Part shown: positions 36,857 to 44,731 of the stretch, one piece after another
How positions within the stretch are numbered: the stretch's first letter is position 1
How the letters are laid out: every line of letters begins with the position of its first letter
NCBI GenBank assembly: GCA_031272505.1
Contig: JAISTQ010000054.1
Coordinates: forward strand, 62,001 to 126,000
DNA length: 64,000 bases
Origin: Propionibacteriaceae bacterium
Lineage (GTDB): Bacteria > Actinomycetota > Actinomycetes > Propionibacteriales > Propionibacteriaceae
Reading direction: 5' to 3'
Notes under the pieces: generated by a model
Told to the model about the DNA's origin: nothing
Seen by the model: the letters and a program-made list of their open reading frames with translations, nothing else
Database searches by the model: none
Made by a program: the position numbers and the translations under genes

Positions 36857-38700
36857 TTCGACACCTCCTCGATGATCGGCTTGAGGAATGCGGCCAGCTC
36901 GCTTTGGGCCATCGGCAAGCCGCGCATCTGGTGATAGCTGATGGTGTCGATCAGGTACGTCGAGCGGATCAGCAGGTTCAGCTGGCCGAGATTCAACTCT
37001 GGGATGACCACTTTTTCGTAGCGCTTCAGGATGTCGCCGAGATCATGCGGGAGCGGGAAGACATTGCGGAGCACCAGCGTGGCCACGTCCTTGCCTTTGC
37101 GGCGCAGCTTCAGCGCGGCCGCCTCAATGGCCCCGTAGCTGGAGCCCCAGCCGAGCACCAGCACTTTGGCCCGGCCGCCCGGATCATCCACCTTCAGGGG
37201 GGCGTAGTCGTCAGCCACCTTCTCGACCTTCTGCTGCCGGATGTGGGTCATTTTTTCGTGGTTTTCGGGGGTGTAGGAGACGTTGCCCGTGGTCTCGCCC
37301 TTCTCCAGGCCGCCGACGCGGTGCTGCAGGCCGTCAGTGCCCGGCAGCGCCCAGGCGCGGGCGAGGTTTTCGTCACGCAGGTAGGGCAGGTAGGTGCCGT
37401 CGGGGCCGTTCGGCGCGGTGGTGAAGTGCGGCTCGATGGCGGGCAGCTCGGTGAGCACCGGGATCCGCCACGGCTCCGCCCCGTTGGCGAGGTAGCTGTC
37501 GGAGAGCACCATCACCGGGGTGCGGTATTTGATCGCCATCTCGGCCGCCTCGTAGGTGGCGTCGAAGCAGTCTGACGGGGTGAGCGGGGCGATCACCGGC
37601 ATCGGCGCCTCCCCGTGCCGCCCGAAGATCGCGGAGAGTAGATCGGATTGTTCGGTCTTGGTGGGCAGGCCGGTCGACGGGCCGCCGCGCTGCACGTCCA
37701 CGACCACCAGCGGCAGCTCCAGCATCACCGCCAAGCCGAGCGTCTCCGTCTTCAGATCGAGGCCGGGGCCGGAGGTGACGGTGGCGCCCAGGCAGCCCGC
37801 GAAGCTGGCCCCCAACGCCACGCCCGCCGCCGCGATCTCGTCCTCGGCCTGGAAGGTGAGCACGCCTTGGCTCTTCGCCGCCGCCAGATAGTGGAGCACG
37901 TCGGAGGCCGGGGTGATCGGGTAGGCGCCCAGGAAGAGCTGCATCCCGGCCTTGGCGGCTGCCGCCATCAAGCCCCAGGCGATGGCCCGGTTGCCGGAAA
38001 TCTGCCGGTAGGTGCCGGCCGTCGGATTTGACGACGGGATGGAGAAGCGGTTCGGGAATAGCTCGGCTGTCTCGCCGAAGTTGTAGCCGGCGTTGAAGGC
38101 CGCCAGGTTCGCGTCCCGGATGGACTCCCGGTCGGCGAACTTGCCTTCGATGAAATCGCGGGTCGGCTGGACCGGGCGGTCATAGAGCCAGCTGAGCAGC
38201 CCCAGCGCGTAGAAATTCTTGGTGCGGGCGGCGTCCTTGCGGGAGAGCCCGAACGGGGCGGCCGCCTCGGTGGTGCGCTTCGTCAACGGCAGCGCGAAGA
38301 GCTGGAAGCGCTCCAGGGAGCCGTCGGTGAGCGGATCGCTCGCATAGCCCGCTTTGGAGAGCGAACGGGAGGTGAACTCGTCGGCGTCGCAGATCAACAG
38401 GCCGCCGTCCTCCAGATCGCCGATGTTCGCCTTCAAGGCCGCCGGGTTCATGACGACCAGCACGTCGAGCGTGTCGCCGGGCGTGAAAGTATGGAAATCG
38501 GCGAAGTGGATCTGATACGAGGAGACGCCAGCCACCGTGCCCTGCGGGGCGCGGATTTCCGCCGGATAGTTCGGCAGGATGGAGAACTCGTTCCCGGCCA
38601 GCGCCACCTCGTGGGTGAGGCGGTTGCCAGCCAACTGCATTCCGTCCCCCGAATCACCGGCGAGACGGATGACCACATGGTCAATATTGATCTTGTTCAA
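36853..38700 (-). CDS. korA: 2-Oxoacid:ferredoxin oxidoreductase alpha subunit (gamma-alpha fusion)
   Basis: KorA is the large subunit. It has the N-terminal gamma-type domain (VVIRLAGDSGDGMQLAGNRLT) followed by the pyrimidine-binding alpha domain (GNRAIAWGLMAAAAKAGMQ, YPITPASD, TVTSGPGLDLKTE). The TTG at 38700 gives 615 residues and places VVIRLAG after about eight residues, as usual in the family. The longest in-frame reading would start at 38775, upstream of the best -10 box (38756-38761), so it would not be transcribed. TTG has no Shine-Dalgarno sequence and overlaps the stop of a 16-codon leader ORF (TTGA), so its translation may depend on coupling. Confidence 0.88.
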   Translation of the reverse strand: MNKINIDHVVIRLAGDSGDGMQLAGNRLTHEVALAGNEFSILPNYPAEIRAPQGTVAGVSSYQIHFADFHTFTPGDTLDVLVVMNPAALKANIGDLEDGGLLICDADEFTSRSLSKAGYASDPLTDGSLERFQLFALPLTKRTTEAAAPFGLSRKDAARTKNFYALGLLSWLYDRPVQPTRDFIEGKFADRESIRDANLAAFNAGYNFGETAELFPNRFSIPSSNPTAGTYRQISGNRAIAWGLMAAAAKAGMQLFLGAYPITPASDVLHYLAAAKSQGVLTFQAEDEIAAAGVALGASFAGCLGATVTSGPGLDLKTETLGLAVMLELPLVVVDVQRGGPSTGLPTKTEQSDLLSAIFGRHGEAPMPVIAPLTPSDCFDATYEAAEMAIKYRTPVMVLSDSYLANGAEPWRIPVLTELPAIEPHFTTAPNGPDGTYLPYLRDENLARAWALPGTDGLQHRVGGLEKGETTGNVSYTPENHEKMTHIRQQKVEKVADDYAPLKVDDPGGRAKVLVLGWGSSYGAIEAAALKLRRKGKDVATLVLRNVFPLPHDLGDILKRYEKVVIPELNLGQLNLLIRSTYLIDTISYHQMRGLPMAQSELAAFLKPIIEEVSK

Positions 38701-38747
38701 GGTAGTAGCTTTCGGCAGTACTGCGGTGTACTCGGTGTGGTGGACAC
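38697..38747 (-). CDS. Candidate leaderless leader peptide coupled to korA
   Basis: A GTG at 38747 lies 8 nt after a TACTAT -10 box, the spacing used by other leaderless genes in this window. It opens a 16-codon ORF (MSTTPSTPQYCRKLLP) whose TGA overlaps the TTG start of korA. This is a prediction from layout only. A single Cys codon near the end is notable because mycobacteria use leaderless Cys-containing leader ORFs for control. It could be an accidental ORF. Confidence 0.4.
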   Translation of the reverse strand: MSTTPSTPQYCRKLLP

Positions 38748-38755
38748 GGTTTGCA

Positions 38756-38761
38756 ATAGTA
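38756..38761 (-). promoter_or_regulatory. -10 hexamer of the korA transcription unit
   Basis: TACTAT on the minus strand is the best -10 match upstream of korA and sets the probable RNA start near 38747. No strong -35 match is seen. Confidence 0.45.
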
Positions 38762-38892
38762 CTCCAGCCCCGCAAGCCGTTCCATGCTTTGGACGGGCGT
38801 TTCCCAAATCGTTATCAACCCTGCCAATCCGTGCACCACACCCCCTCCAAAATGAGAATAATTCCACCTCCGCCCGGAGGGCACCGGGGGTC

Positions 38893-38912
38893 CGCGGGGG
38901 TCGTCCCCCGCG
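38893..38912. repeat. GC hairpin between korA and tRNA-Tyr
   Basis: A perfect 8-bp stem CGCGGGGG/CCCCCGCG closes a TCGT loop. It follows the tRNA terminator and may add to termination or insulate korA; no T-run is attached. Confidence 0.5.
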
Positions 38913-38920
38913 TATTACGA

Positions 38921-38957
38921 AAGATGACCCGGCTCGTTTTCACGAGCAGGGTCATCC
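38921..38957 (-). terminator. Terminator of tRNA-Tyr
   Basis: The arms GATGACCC-x-GCTCG (38923-38936) and CGAGC-x-GGGTCATC (38943-38956) form a stem with one mismatch and a 6-nt loop, 11 nt after the tRNA 3' end. On the minus strand it is followed by TTTCG. Confidence 0.7.
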
Positions 38958-38967
38958 TGAATCACGT

Positions 38968-39049
38968 GGCGGGTGATGGATTCGAACCACCGAAGGCATA
39001 CACCGACAGATTTACAGTCTGCTCCCATTGGCCGCTCGGGCAACCCGCC
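38968..39049 (-). tRNA. tRNA-Tyr (GUA)
   Basis: The 82-nt minus-strand sequence folds as a class II tRNA: acceptor GGCGGGT/ACCCGCC, anticodon loop CTGTAAA with anticodon GUA (39013-39015), a long variable arm, and TΨC loop GGTTCGAATCC. The 3' CCA is not encoded. Confidence 0.93.
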
Positions 39050-39099
39050 GTAGCAACGCGACTTTACCAGAGGTGGGCGGATATGACAAAAGGTTGGCC

Positions 39100-39105
39100 G
39101 ATAAT
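39100..39105 (+). promoter_or_regulatory. -10 hexamer of a leaderless exonuclease III promoter
   Basis: GATAAT ends 6 nt before the ATG at 39112; no Shine-Dalgarno sequence is present. Confidence 0.5.
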
Positions 39106-39111
39106 TGACCT

Positions 39112-39927
39112 ATGCGGATCGGGACTTTCAACGTGAACGGGATACGGGCGTGCGTGCGCCGGGGGTTTGAGCCGTGGCTGGCGCAGGCCGGGTTGGACGT
39201 GCTGGTGCTGCAGGAGGTGCGTTGCCCGGTGGCGGAGCTTCCCGACGTCTTCGGTGGCTGGCATAGCGAGTATTTCCAAGGGAATCAGCCGGGGCGCAAC
39301 GGGGTGATGGTGCTCAGCAAGATCGAGCCGAGCGCGGTGCGCGAAGGCTTTGGGTACAAAGACGATCCGCAGGGCCGCTACCTGGAGACGGATTTTGACG
39401 GATTGACGATTGCCTGCCTGTATCTGCCCAAGGGGGGCTCGCCGGCGGTGGGCACCGAGGACCATCTGGAGCGCTATCACCGGAAGATGGCGTTCATGGC
39501 CGCCTTCAAGGAGTATGTGCGCGAGCATATCGCGGATCAACAGGCCGCCGGGCGTGAGTATCTGCTGATGGGGGATATGAACATCGCGCACACCGAGGCG
39601 GATTTGAAGAACTGGCGCTCCAACCAGGAGACGGACGGCTTCCTGCCCGAGGAGCGCGCGTGGTTCGGCGAGTTGCTGGGCGTCGGCCTGGTCGACGTGG
39701 TGCGGCAATTGCATCCCGGCGAGGACGGCCCCTACTCATGGTGGAGTTGGCGCGGCCGGGCCTTCACCTCGGACGCCGGCTGGCGCATCGACTACCACCT
39801 GGCCACGCCCGGCTGGGCGGCCCGCGCTACCAGCGGCGGCACCATCAAAGAGCCCAGCTACGAGGCCCGCCTCTCCGACCACGCCGCCGTCATCGTGGAG
39901 TACTCCACCCGTCATTCTCGGGCGTAG
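39112..39927 (+). CDS. Exonuclease III family AP endonuclease
   Basis: The 271-residue enzyme acts in base-excision repair at abasic sites and 3' ends. Catalytic landmarks of the EEP fold are NVNGIRA, LQEVRC (metal Glu), GRYLETDF, the MGDMNIAH Asp/Asn motif and the final LSDHAAVIVEY with the active His. The last residues (RHSRA) and the TAG stop are supplied by palindromic element R5, so the gene end appears to have been set by repeat insertion. It is most like bacterial Xth/ExoA; the precise subgroup is not assigned. Confidence 0.9.
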   Translation: MRIGTFNVNGIRACVRRGFEPWLAQAGLDVLVLQEVRCPVAELPDVFGGWHSEYFQGNQPGRNGVMVLSKIEPSAVREGFGYKDDPQGRYLETDFDGLTIACLYLPKGGSPAVGTEDHLERYHRKMAFMAAFKEYVREHIADQQAAGREYLLMGDMNIAHTEADLKNWRSNQETDGFLPEERAWFGELLGVGLVDVVRQLHPGEDGPYSWWSWRGRAFTSDAGWRIDYHLATPGWAARATSGGTIKEPSYEARLSDHAAVIVEYSTRHSRA

Positions 39928-39998
39928 CCCGGGAATCCAGTTCGCGACGTACCGAAGCTACTTGGAGCGAACAAAGAGCGCCCGAGCGAAGCGAGGTC
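39910..39998 (+). repeat. Palindromic element R5 between convergent genes, supplying both stop codons
   Basis: Hairpin A is CTCGGGC-GTA-GCCCGGG; its loop region contains the TAG stop of the exonuclease gene. Hairpin B (GTACC-GAA-GCTAC) is imperfect, followed by TTGGAGCGAAC and GAGCGAAGCGAGGTC. The last bases give the TGA stop of the ABC ATPase on the opposite strand. Confidence 0.85.
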
Positions 39999-40725
39999 AA
40001 TTTGTGGACAATTTAGTGAAGATCTCTTCGAGGGTGGCGCCGTTGTGTTGGGCGCGCAGTTCGTTGGGCGTCCCTTCGGCGACGAGGCGGCCCGAGTTGA
40101 TGAAGGCGAGCCGGTTGCAGTGGGAGGCCTCGTCCATGTAATGGGTGGTGACGAAGAGCGTCACCCCGGTCTTCGCCAACTCGTAGAGCAGATCCCAGAA
40201 GCGGCGCCGGGCGAGCGGATCGACGCCGGAGGTCGGCTCGTCGAGAAAAAGCAGCTCGGGGGAGTGGATGGTGGCCGCGCCGAGGGCGAGCCGCTGCCGC
40301 CAGCCGACGGAGAGATTCGCCGTCAACTCCGATTCCCGGCCGCGCAGATCGGCCATGTCGAGGATGTATTCGCGCCGGGCGGCGAACTCGTCCGGGTCCA
40401 GGTTGTAGACGCCCCCGTAGAAGCGCAGGTTCTCCTCCACCGTCATGTCCTCGAAGAGGGAGAATTTCTGGCTCATGTAGCCGATCCGGCGGCGCACCTC
40501 GGCCACCCGCTTGGCCACGTTGGCGCCCAGCACGTAGGCCTTGCCCGATGACGGGGTGAGCGAGCCGGTCAGCATCCGGATGGTGGTGGTCTTGCCCGAC
40601 CCGTTCGCGCCCAGGAAGCCAAAGACCTGGCCCACCGGCACCTCCAGGGAGAGGTGGTCCACCGCGGTGAAGTGTCCGAACCGCTTGGTGAGGTTCTGGA
40701 TGCTGATGGCGTTCGCTTCGGTCAT
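39997..40725 (-). CDS. ABC-2 exporter ATPase, last gene of the exporter operon
   Basis: The 242-residue protein powers export of an unknown substrate. It has Walker A GANGSGKTT, the Q-loop SQKFSLFEDMTV, an altered signature (ANLSVGWRQRLALG instead of LSGGQ) and Walker B LLFLDEPTSGVDPLARR. Its ATG shares one base with the stop of the permease gene (TAATG). The stop codon lies in palindromic element R5. It pairs with the ATPase at 42972-43928; in the E. coli YbhGFSR exporter these two halves are fused in YbhF. Confidence 0.88.
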   Translation of the reverse strand: MTEANAISIQNLTKRFGHFTAVDHLSLEVPVGQVFGFLGANGSGKTTTIRMLTGSLTPSSGKAYVLGANVAKRVAEVRRRIGYMSQKFSLFEDMTVEENLRFYGGVYNLDPDEFAARREYILDMADLRGRESELTANLSVGWRQRLALGAATIHSPELLFLDEPTSGVDPLARRRFWDLLYELAKTGVTLFVTTHYMDEASHCNRLAFINSGRLVAEGTPNELRAQHNGATLEEIFTKLSTN

Positions 40726-41849
40726 TACATTTCTCGCAATCTGCGGTGGGTGGCGAAGATGGCGGAGGTGAAGAAGATGACGGCGAAGGTGGTCAGGGCG
40801 AGCAAGGGGACGGCCATGTCGATGAAGTCGGTGGCCTTCATGAAGGTGGAGCGCAGGATTTCAATCATGTGGGTGAGCGGCAGCAGTTGGGAGACCCAGG
40901 AGAGGGTGGGCGGCATGGAGTCGATGGGGAACACCCAGCCCGAAAGCACGATGGAGGGGATCAGGGTGAAGACCACCGCCTGCTGCGCCTGTTGCCGGTT
41001 GGACGAGATCAGCGAGATCAGCAGCCCGAGCCCGATGCAGACCAGCAGGAACAAGAGCAGCCCCACCATCAGCACCAGCGCGTTGCCCACGAACGGCACC
41101 CCGAACCACCAGGAGCCGAGCACCCCGATGAACAGCGCCTGCGCGGTGGCGATCAACGCATAGGGCACCACCTTGCCGGCCAGATACTCGCCGGGCAGGA
41201 TCGGGGTGACGAACATCTGCTCCAAGGTGCCCGATTCGCGTTCGCGCACCACCGCCATGCTCATCACCACCATCAGCGAGAGCATCATGATCAGCGAGAC
41301 CAAGCCCGGAATCATGGCGTTCACGGTAGCCAAAGTGGGATTCGCCACTACCCGCACTTTCGCGTCAATCTGCGGGACGCCGCCCACTGACCCGTAGGAC
41401 GAGGCGAGTTGCGCGTTGTACGCCTGTACGATCTGCGCGGCATACGAGGAGGCCACCGTGGAGACCTGCGCGTTCGAGCCGTCCACCACGATTGCGATTG
41501 GGGCCACCCGTCCGGCGTCCACTTCCGCGCCCGTCCCTTTGGCGATCACCACCGCGATCAGGGCTTTCCCGTCGTCCAGCAGCGGCTGGATGTCGCTCTC
41601 GGTGGCCAACTGCTCCTTGATCTCGAAGAAACCGGAGGCGGAGAAGGATTGCGTCAAGGTGCGCGAGACCGGGCTGTGATCCAGATCGACCACCGCCATC
41701 GAAATGTCCTTGATGTCCGCGCTCACCACGTAGCCGAGCAGCAGCAACTGCGCGATCGGCATGATGATCAGCATCCGCAACAGGATCGGATCGCGGGCCA
41801 ACTGCAGGAATTCCTTCCAGATCAGCAGCCGTACTCTCACCCAGCTCAC
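40725..41849 (-). CDS. ABC-2 type permease (YbhR/YbhS-like), second
   Basis: The 374-residue protein has an N-terminal helix, a large extracytoplasmic domain (about residues 45-175) and five C-terminal helices with RERESGTLEQMFVTPILPGEYLAGK, the typical coupling region of YhgE/YbhR-type permeases. It overlaps the upstream permease gene by 4 nt, and probably forms a heterodimer with it. Confidence 0.87.
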   Translation of the reverse strand: MSWVRVRLLIWKEFLQLARDPILLRMLIIMPIAQLLLLGYVVSADIKDISMAVVDLDHSPVSRTLTQSFSASGFFEIKEQLATESDIQPLLDDGKALIAVVIAKGTGAEVDAGRVAPIAIVVDGSNAQVSTVASSYAAQIVQAYNAQLASSYGSVGGVPQIDAKVRVVANPTLATVNAMIPGLVSLIMMLSLMVVMSMAVVRERESGTLEQMFVTPILPGEYLAGKVVPYALIATAQALFIGVLGSWWFGVPFVGNALVLMVGLLLFLLVCIGLGLLISLISSNRQQAQQAVVFTLIPSIVLSGWVFPIDSMPPTLSWVSQLLPLTHMIEILRSTFMKATDFIDMAVPLLALTTFAVIFFTSAIFATHRRLREM

Positions 41850-42979
41850 CGCAGCCTCCTTCGGTAGAAATGCGCGGCCAAGGTGATCGCCAGCACCGCG
41901 AAGATCAGCATGAAGCTCATCTCCGGCAGCACCTCGGCGAAACCGGCCCCTTTCAAGAAGACGTCACGGGTGAGTTCCACCATGAAACGCACCGGCAGCG
42001 CGCAGGAGAGCCACTGGATCCACTCGGGTAGCTGTTCGAGCGCGAACACGAAGCCCGAGAGCAGGAATGACGGCAGGAACGCCACCACAATCGCCATCAT
42101 GTTCGCCGACTCCAAGGTGTTGCAGAATGACGAGATCAGCATCCCCAACGCCAACCCGCAGACCACGAAGATGAAGGTGCCGAGGGCGAACGCGAACAGG
42201 TTGCCGCGCAGCGGGATGTTGAACAGCCACTTCGACACCAAGGTGATGATGCCCACTTCGGTGAGCGCCAGAATCGACCACGGCAGCAGTTTGCCGAGCA
42301 GCAGCTCGGTGGGCCGGGTGGCGGACACGGTGATCTGATCTTGGGTGCCCTGGGCGCGCTCGCGGACCAGCGAGACCGACGTCTGCTGCACGGTGACGAT
42401 CATCATGATCACCACCAAAAGGCCGGGGATCAGGTAGTCGGAACTCTTCAGCTCCGGGTTGTACCAGGTGCGCATCAAAGGCTCCAGCCCGCCTACCGCG
42501 GAAATGTCCACCCCGTTCAGATCGGCCCAACGGACGGCCAACTCGCGGTTGTATTGGGTGGTGAGCGCCAGCGCGGCAGCGCGCGAGACCCGGCCCGAGT
42601 TCGGCTCCGAGCCGTCCACATAGACGCCGACTTCCGCCGTCAAACCAGCGAGCAGATCCTTGCCAAATCCCTTCGGGATGACCAGCACGATGGAGACCCG
42701 CCCCTCGTCGATGACGGCGTCCACCCCGGAGATGGTGTCGGCCCGATAGCTGACGTTGAACAGGTCGGAGGCGTCGAAGGCTTGCGCGTATTCGCGGCTG
42801 GTCGGGGTGTTGTCCATGTCCACGATCCCGGTGGGGACGTTGCGGATGTCGAAGCTGATCGCGTAGGCGAAGAGCAGCAGCATCAGCACCGGCATCAGCA
42901 GCACCGCGGCCAGCATCCGGGGATCCCGCCACAAGTGCAGGAACTCCTTCCCGGTGATCGCCAAGATTCGGTTAAGCAT
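41846..42979 (-). CDS. ABC-2 type permease (YbhR/YbhS-like), first
   Basis: The 377-residue protein has the same layout as its partner: an N-terminal helix, an extracytoplasmic domain and C-terminal helices with RERAQGTQDQITVSATRPTE before LLLGKLLPW. It overlaps the upstream ATPase gene by 8 nt and the downstream permease by 4 nt, indicating tight cotranslation. Confidence 0.87.
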   Translation of the reverse strand: MLNRILAITGKEFLHLWRDPRMLAAVLLMPVLMLLLFAYAISFDIRNVPTGIVDMDNTPTSREYAQAFDASDLFNVSYRADTISGVDAVIDEGRVSIVLVIPKGFGKDLLAGLTAEVGVYVDGSEPNSGRVSRAAALALTTQYNRELAVRWADLNGVDISAVGGLEPLMRTWYNPELKSSDYLIPGLLVVIMMIVTVQQTSVSLVRERAQGTQDQITVSATRPTELLLGKLLPWSILALTEVGIITLVSKWLFNIPLRGNLFAFALGTFIFVVCGLALGMLISSFCNTLESANMMAIVVAFLPSFLLSGFVFALEQLPEWIQWLSCALPVRFMVELTRDVFLKGAGFAEVLPEMSFMLIFAVLAITLAAHFYRRRLR

Positions 42980-43928
42980 CGGCGGCCTCCTGAACCGGGG
43001 CCGTCTCGGCGAGCACGGCGAATGCCGATTCCATGTCCATGTTGATCGCGTTGAGCTCGTAGGGTATCCCCGCCTGGTGCAGCGCCTCGCGCACCCGCTC
43101 GCCGGCCAGCGCCGAATCCTTGGCGAGGATGCGCACCTCGTCGCCGAAGATGTGCCCGGAGCTCACGCCTGCAATCCGGGCGTCGCGCAGCACGGTGGCC
43201 GTCTCGTGCGGATCGGTGGTGAGCACGCTGAGCAGCGTCCCCTCCACCATCGCCTTGATTTCGGCGGGCGTGCCTTGCCGGGTGATCCGGCCCGCGTCGA
43301 TGAAAGCCAGTTGGTCGCAGCGCTCGGCCTCGTCCATATACGGGGTGGCCACCACAATCGTCTTGCCGTCGGCGCGCAGCCGGGCGATCACCTCCCAGAA
43401 CTCCCGGCGGGAGACCGGATCGACGCCGGTGGTCGGCTCGTCCAGCAGCAGCAGATCCGGCTCGTGCATCAGCACCGAGGCGAGCATCAGCTTCTGCTTC
43501 ATACCGCCGGAGAGCCGGGCCGCGAAACGCTTCGCGAACGGCGTCAACCCCATCTGCTCCAAGAGTTTCGCCGAGCGTTCCTTCCGCTCCGCCTTTTTCA
43601 CCCCGCGCAGCCGGGCGAAGAAGTTGACGTTCTCGGTGATGGTGAGATCGGGATACATCGAAAAGCGCTGCGGCATGTAGCCCATCCGGGCGCTGACCTC
43701 TTCGGTGTCGCGCACCAGCGAGTTGCCGAAGATCAGCGCGTCGCCGGAATCCGGGGCGAGCACCGTGGCCAGCATCCGGATCAGGGTGGATTTCCCGGCG
43801 CCGTCCGGGCCCACCAGCCCAAACACCGTGCCCGGGCTTACTTCCAGGCTGATTCCGGCCACCGCGACCACCGCCCGGAAGTGTTTTACCAACGGGCGGT
43901 CGGTGCTGGCGATGGCGAGCTGATCCAT
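42972..43928 (-). CDS. ABC-2 exporter ATPase, first
   Basis: The 318-residue protein has Walker A GPDGAGKST, the signature RLSGGMKQKLMLA, Walker B LLLLDEPTTGVDPVSRR and a ~75-residue C-terminal extension typical of drug-export ATPases. Unlike the second ATPase, its signature motif is canonical, so the two may form an asymmetric pair with one fully active site (inference). Confidence 0.9.
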   Translation of the reverse strand: MDQLAIASTDRPLVKHFRAVVAVAGISLEVSPGTVFGLVGPDGAGKSTLIRMLATVLAPDSGDALIFGNSLVRDTEEVSARMGYMPQRFSMYPDLTITENVNFFARLRGVKKAERKERSAKLLEQMGLTPFAKRFAARLSGGMKQKLMLASVLMHEPDLLLLDEPTTGVDPVSRREFWEVIARLRADGKTIVVATPYMDEAERCDQLAFIDAGRITRQGTPAEIKAMVEGTLLSVLTTDPHETATVLRDARIAGVSSGHIFGDEVRILAKDSALAGERVREALHQAGIPYELNAINMDMESAFAVLAETAPVQEAADA

Positions 43929-43935
43929 GGGGCGG

Positions 43936-44721
43936 CTACTCGAAGGAAATGCTGACGGGCATACCGGGCTTCAGGCTGCCGGACGCGGCATAGGCGGCCT
44001 CAATGCGGAAGCGGACCTGATAGACCAGCTTGGTACGTTGGTCCTGGGTCTGCACGGTGTTCGGGGTGAACTCGGCGGTGTCGGAGATGTACTCGATCTC
44101 CGCGGCCACCGCGTCGCCGGAATCCGGCTGGATCTGCACGCTCTGGCCCAGCTTGATGTTGCCGATCTCGGTCTCCGGCACATAGCCGCGCACGAACAGA
44201 TCGGAGGTGTCCAGGATGGTGAGCAGGTTCCTGCCGGGGGCGGCCGCCTGGCCCACGGTGGCGATCACCTCGGAGACCACGCCCGCCGCCGGAGCCTTCA
44301 CGCTGGCGTAGCTGATCTGCAGCTTGGCCAACTCCACCTGGGCGTTCGCCTGCTCCACCTTCGCCTTGGCGGCCTTCACGTCCGCCTTCGAGCCGTCGTC
44401 CTGCGCGTTGGTGACGGCCGCTTCGGCGGCGACCACCGCCTGTTCCGCCTGCTTCAACTGCAACTCCAGCGCCTCGGTGTCCAACTGCACCAGCACGTCG
44501 TCCGCGTTGACGGTGTCGCCCTCGGAGACCAGCACCTCGGCCACCCGCGCGGTGATCAGGCTGGCCACCTGGTATTCGGTGGCCTCGACCGTCCCGCCGA
44601 CTTCGGCCTTCGCCACCTCCCCGGGGTTGGTGGACACCCACCACCACCAGACGCCGCCGGCGACCAACGCCAGCACCACCACGATGATCACCGGGATCGG
44701 AGGTCTTTTATGCTTTGCCAT
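43936..44721 (-). CDS. HlyD-family membrane fusion protein
   Basis: The 261-residue protein has one N-terminal membrane helix (about residues 9-28), a biotinyl-lipoyl-like segment (VAEVLVSEGDTVNADDVLVQLD), a short coiled hairpin rich in Ala/Gln/Lys (about 75-125) and the second lipoyl half (VKAPAAGVVSEVIATVGQ). It resembles YbhG. In diderms such proteins reach an outer-membrane channel; here the partner is unknown. It sits 7 nt upstream of the ATPase gene in the same operon. Confidence 0.87.
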   Translation of the reverse strand: MAKHKRPPIPVIIVVVLALVAGGVWWWWVSTNPGEVAKAEVGGTVEATEYQVASLITARVAEVLVSEGDTVNADDVLVQLDTEALELQLKQAEQAVVAAEAAVTNAQDDGSKADVKAAKAKVEQANAQVELAKLQISYASVKAPAAGVVSEVIATVGQAAAPGRNLLTILDTSDLFVRGYVPETEIGNIKLGQSVQIQPDSGDAVAAEIEYISDTAEFTPNTVQTQDQRTKLVYQVRFRIEAAYAASGSLKPGMPVSISFE

Positions 44722-44731
44722 GTTTCATCCT

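Noticed and set aside
38701..38775. KorA start at the most upstream TTG (38775)
   Set aside because: It lies upstream of the best -10 box and adds residues not typical of the family.
40861..41109. Small minus-strand frames inside the exporter permease genes
   Set aside because: They overlap strongly supported genes in another frame and have no start signals or homology features.
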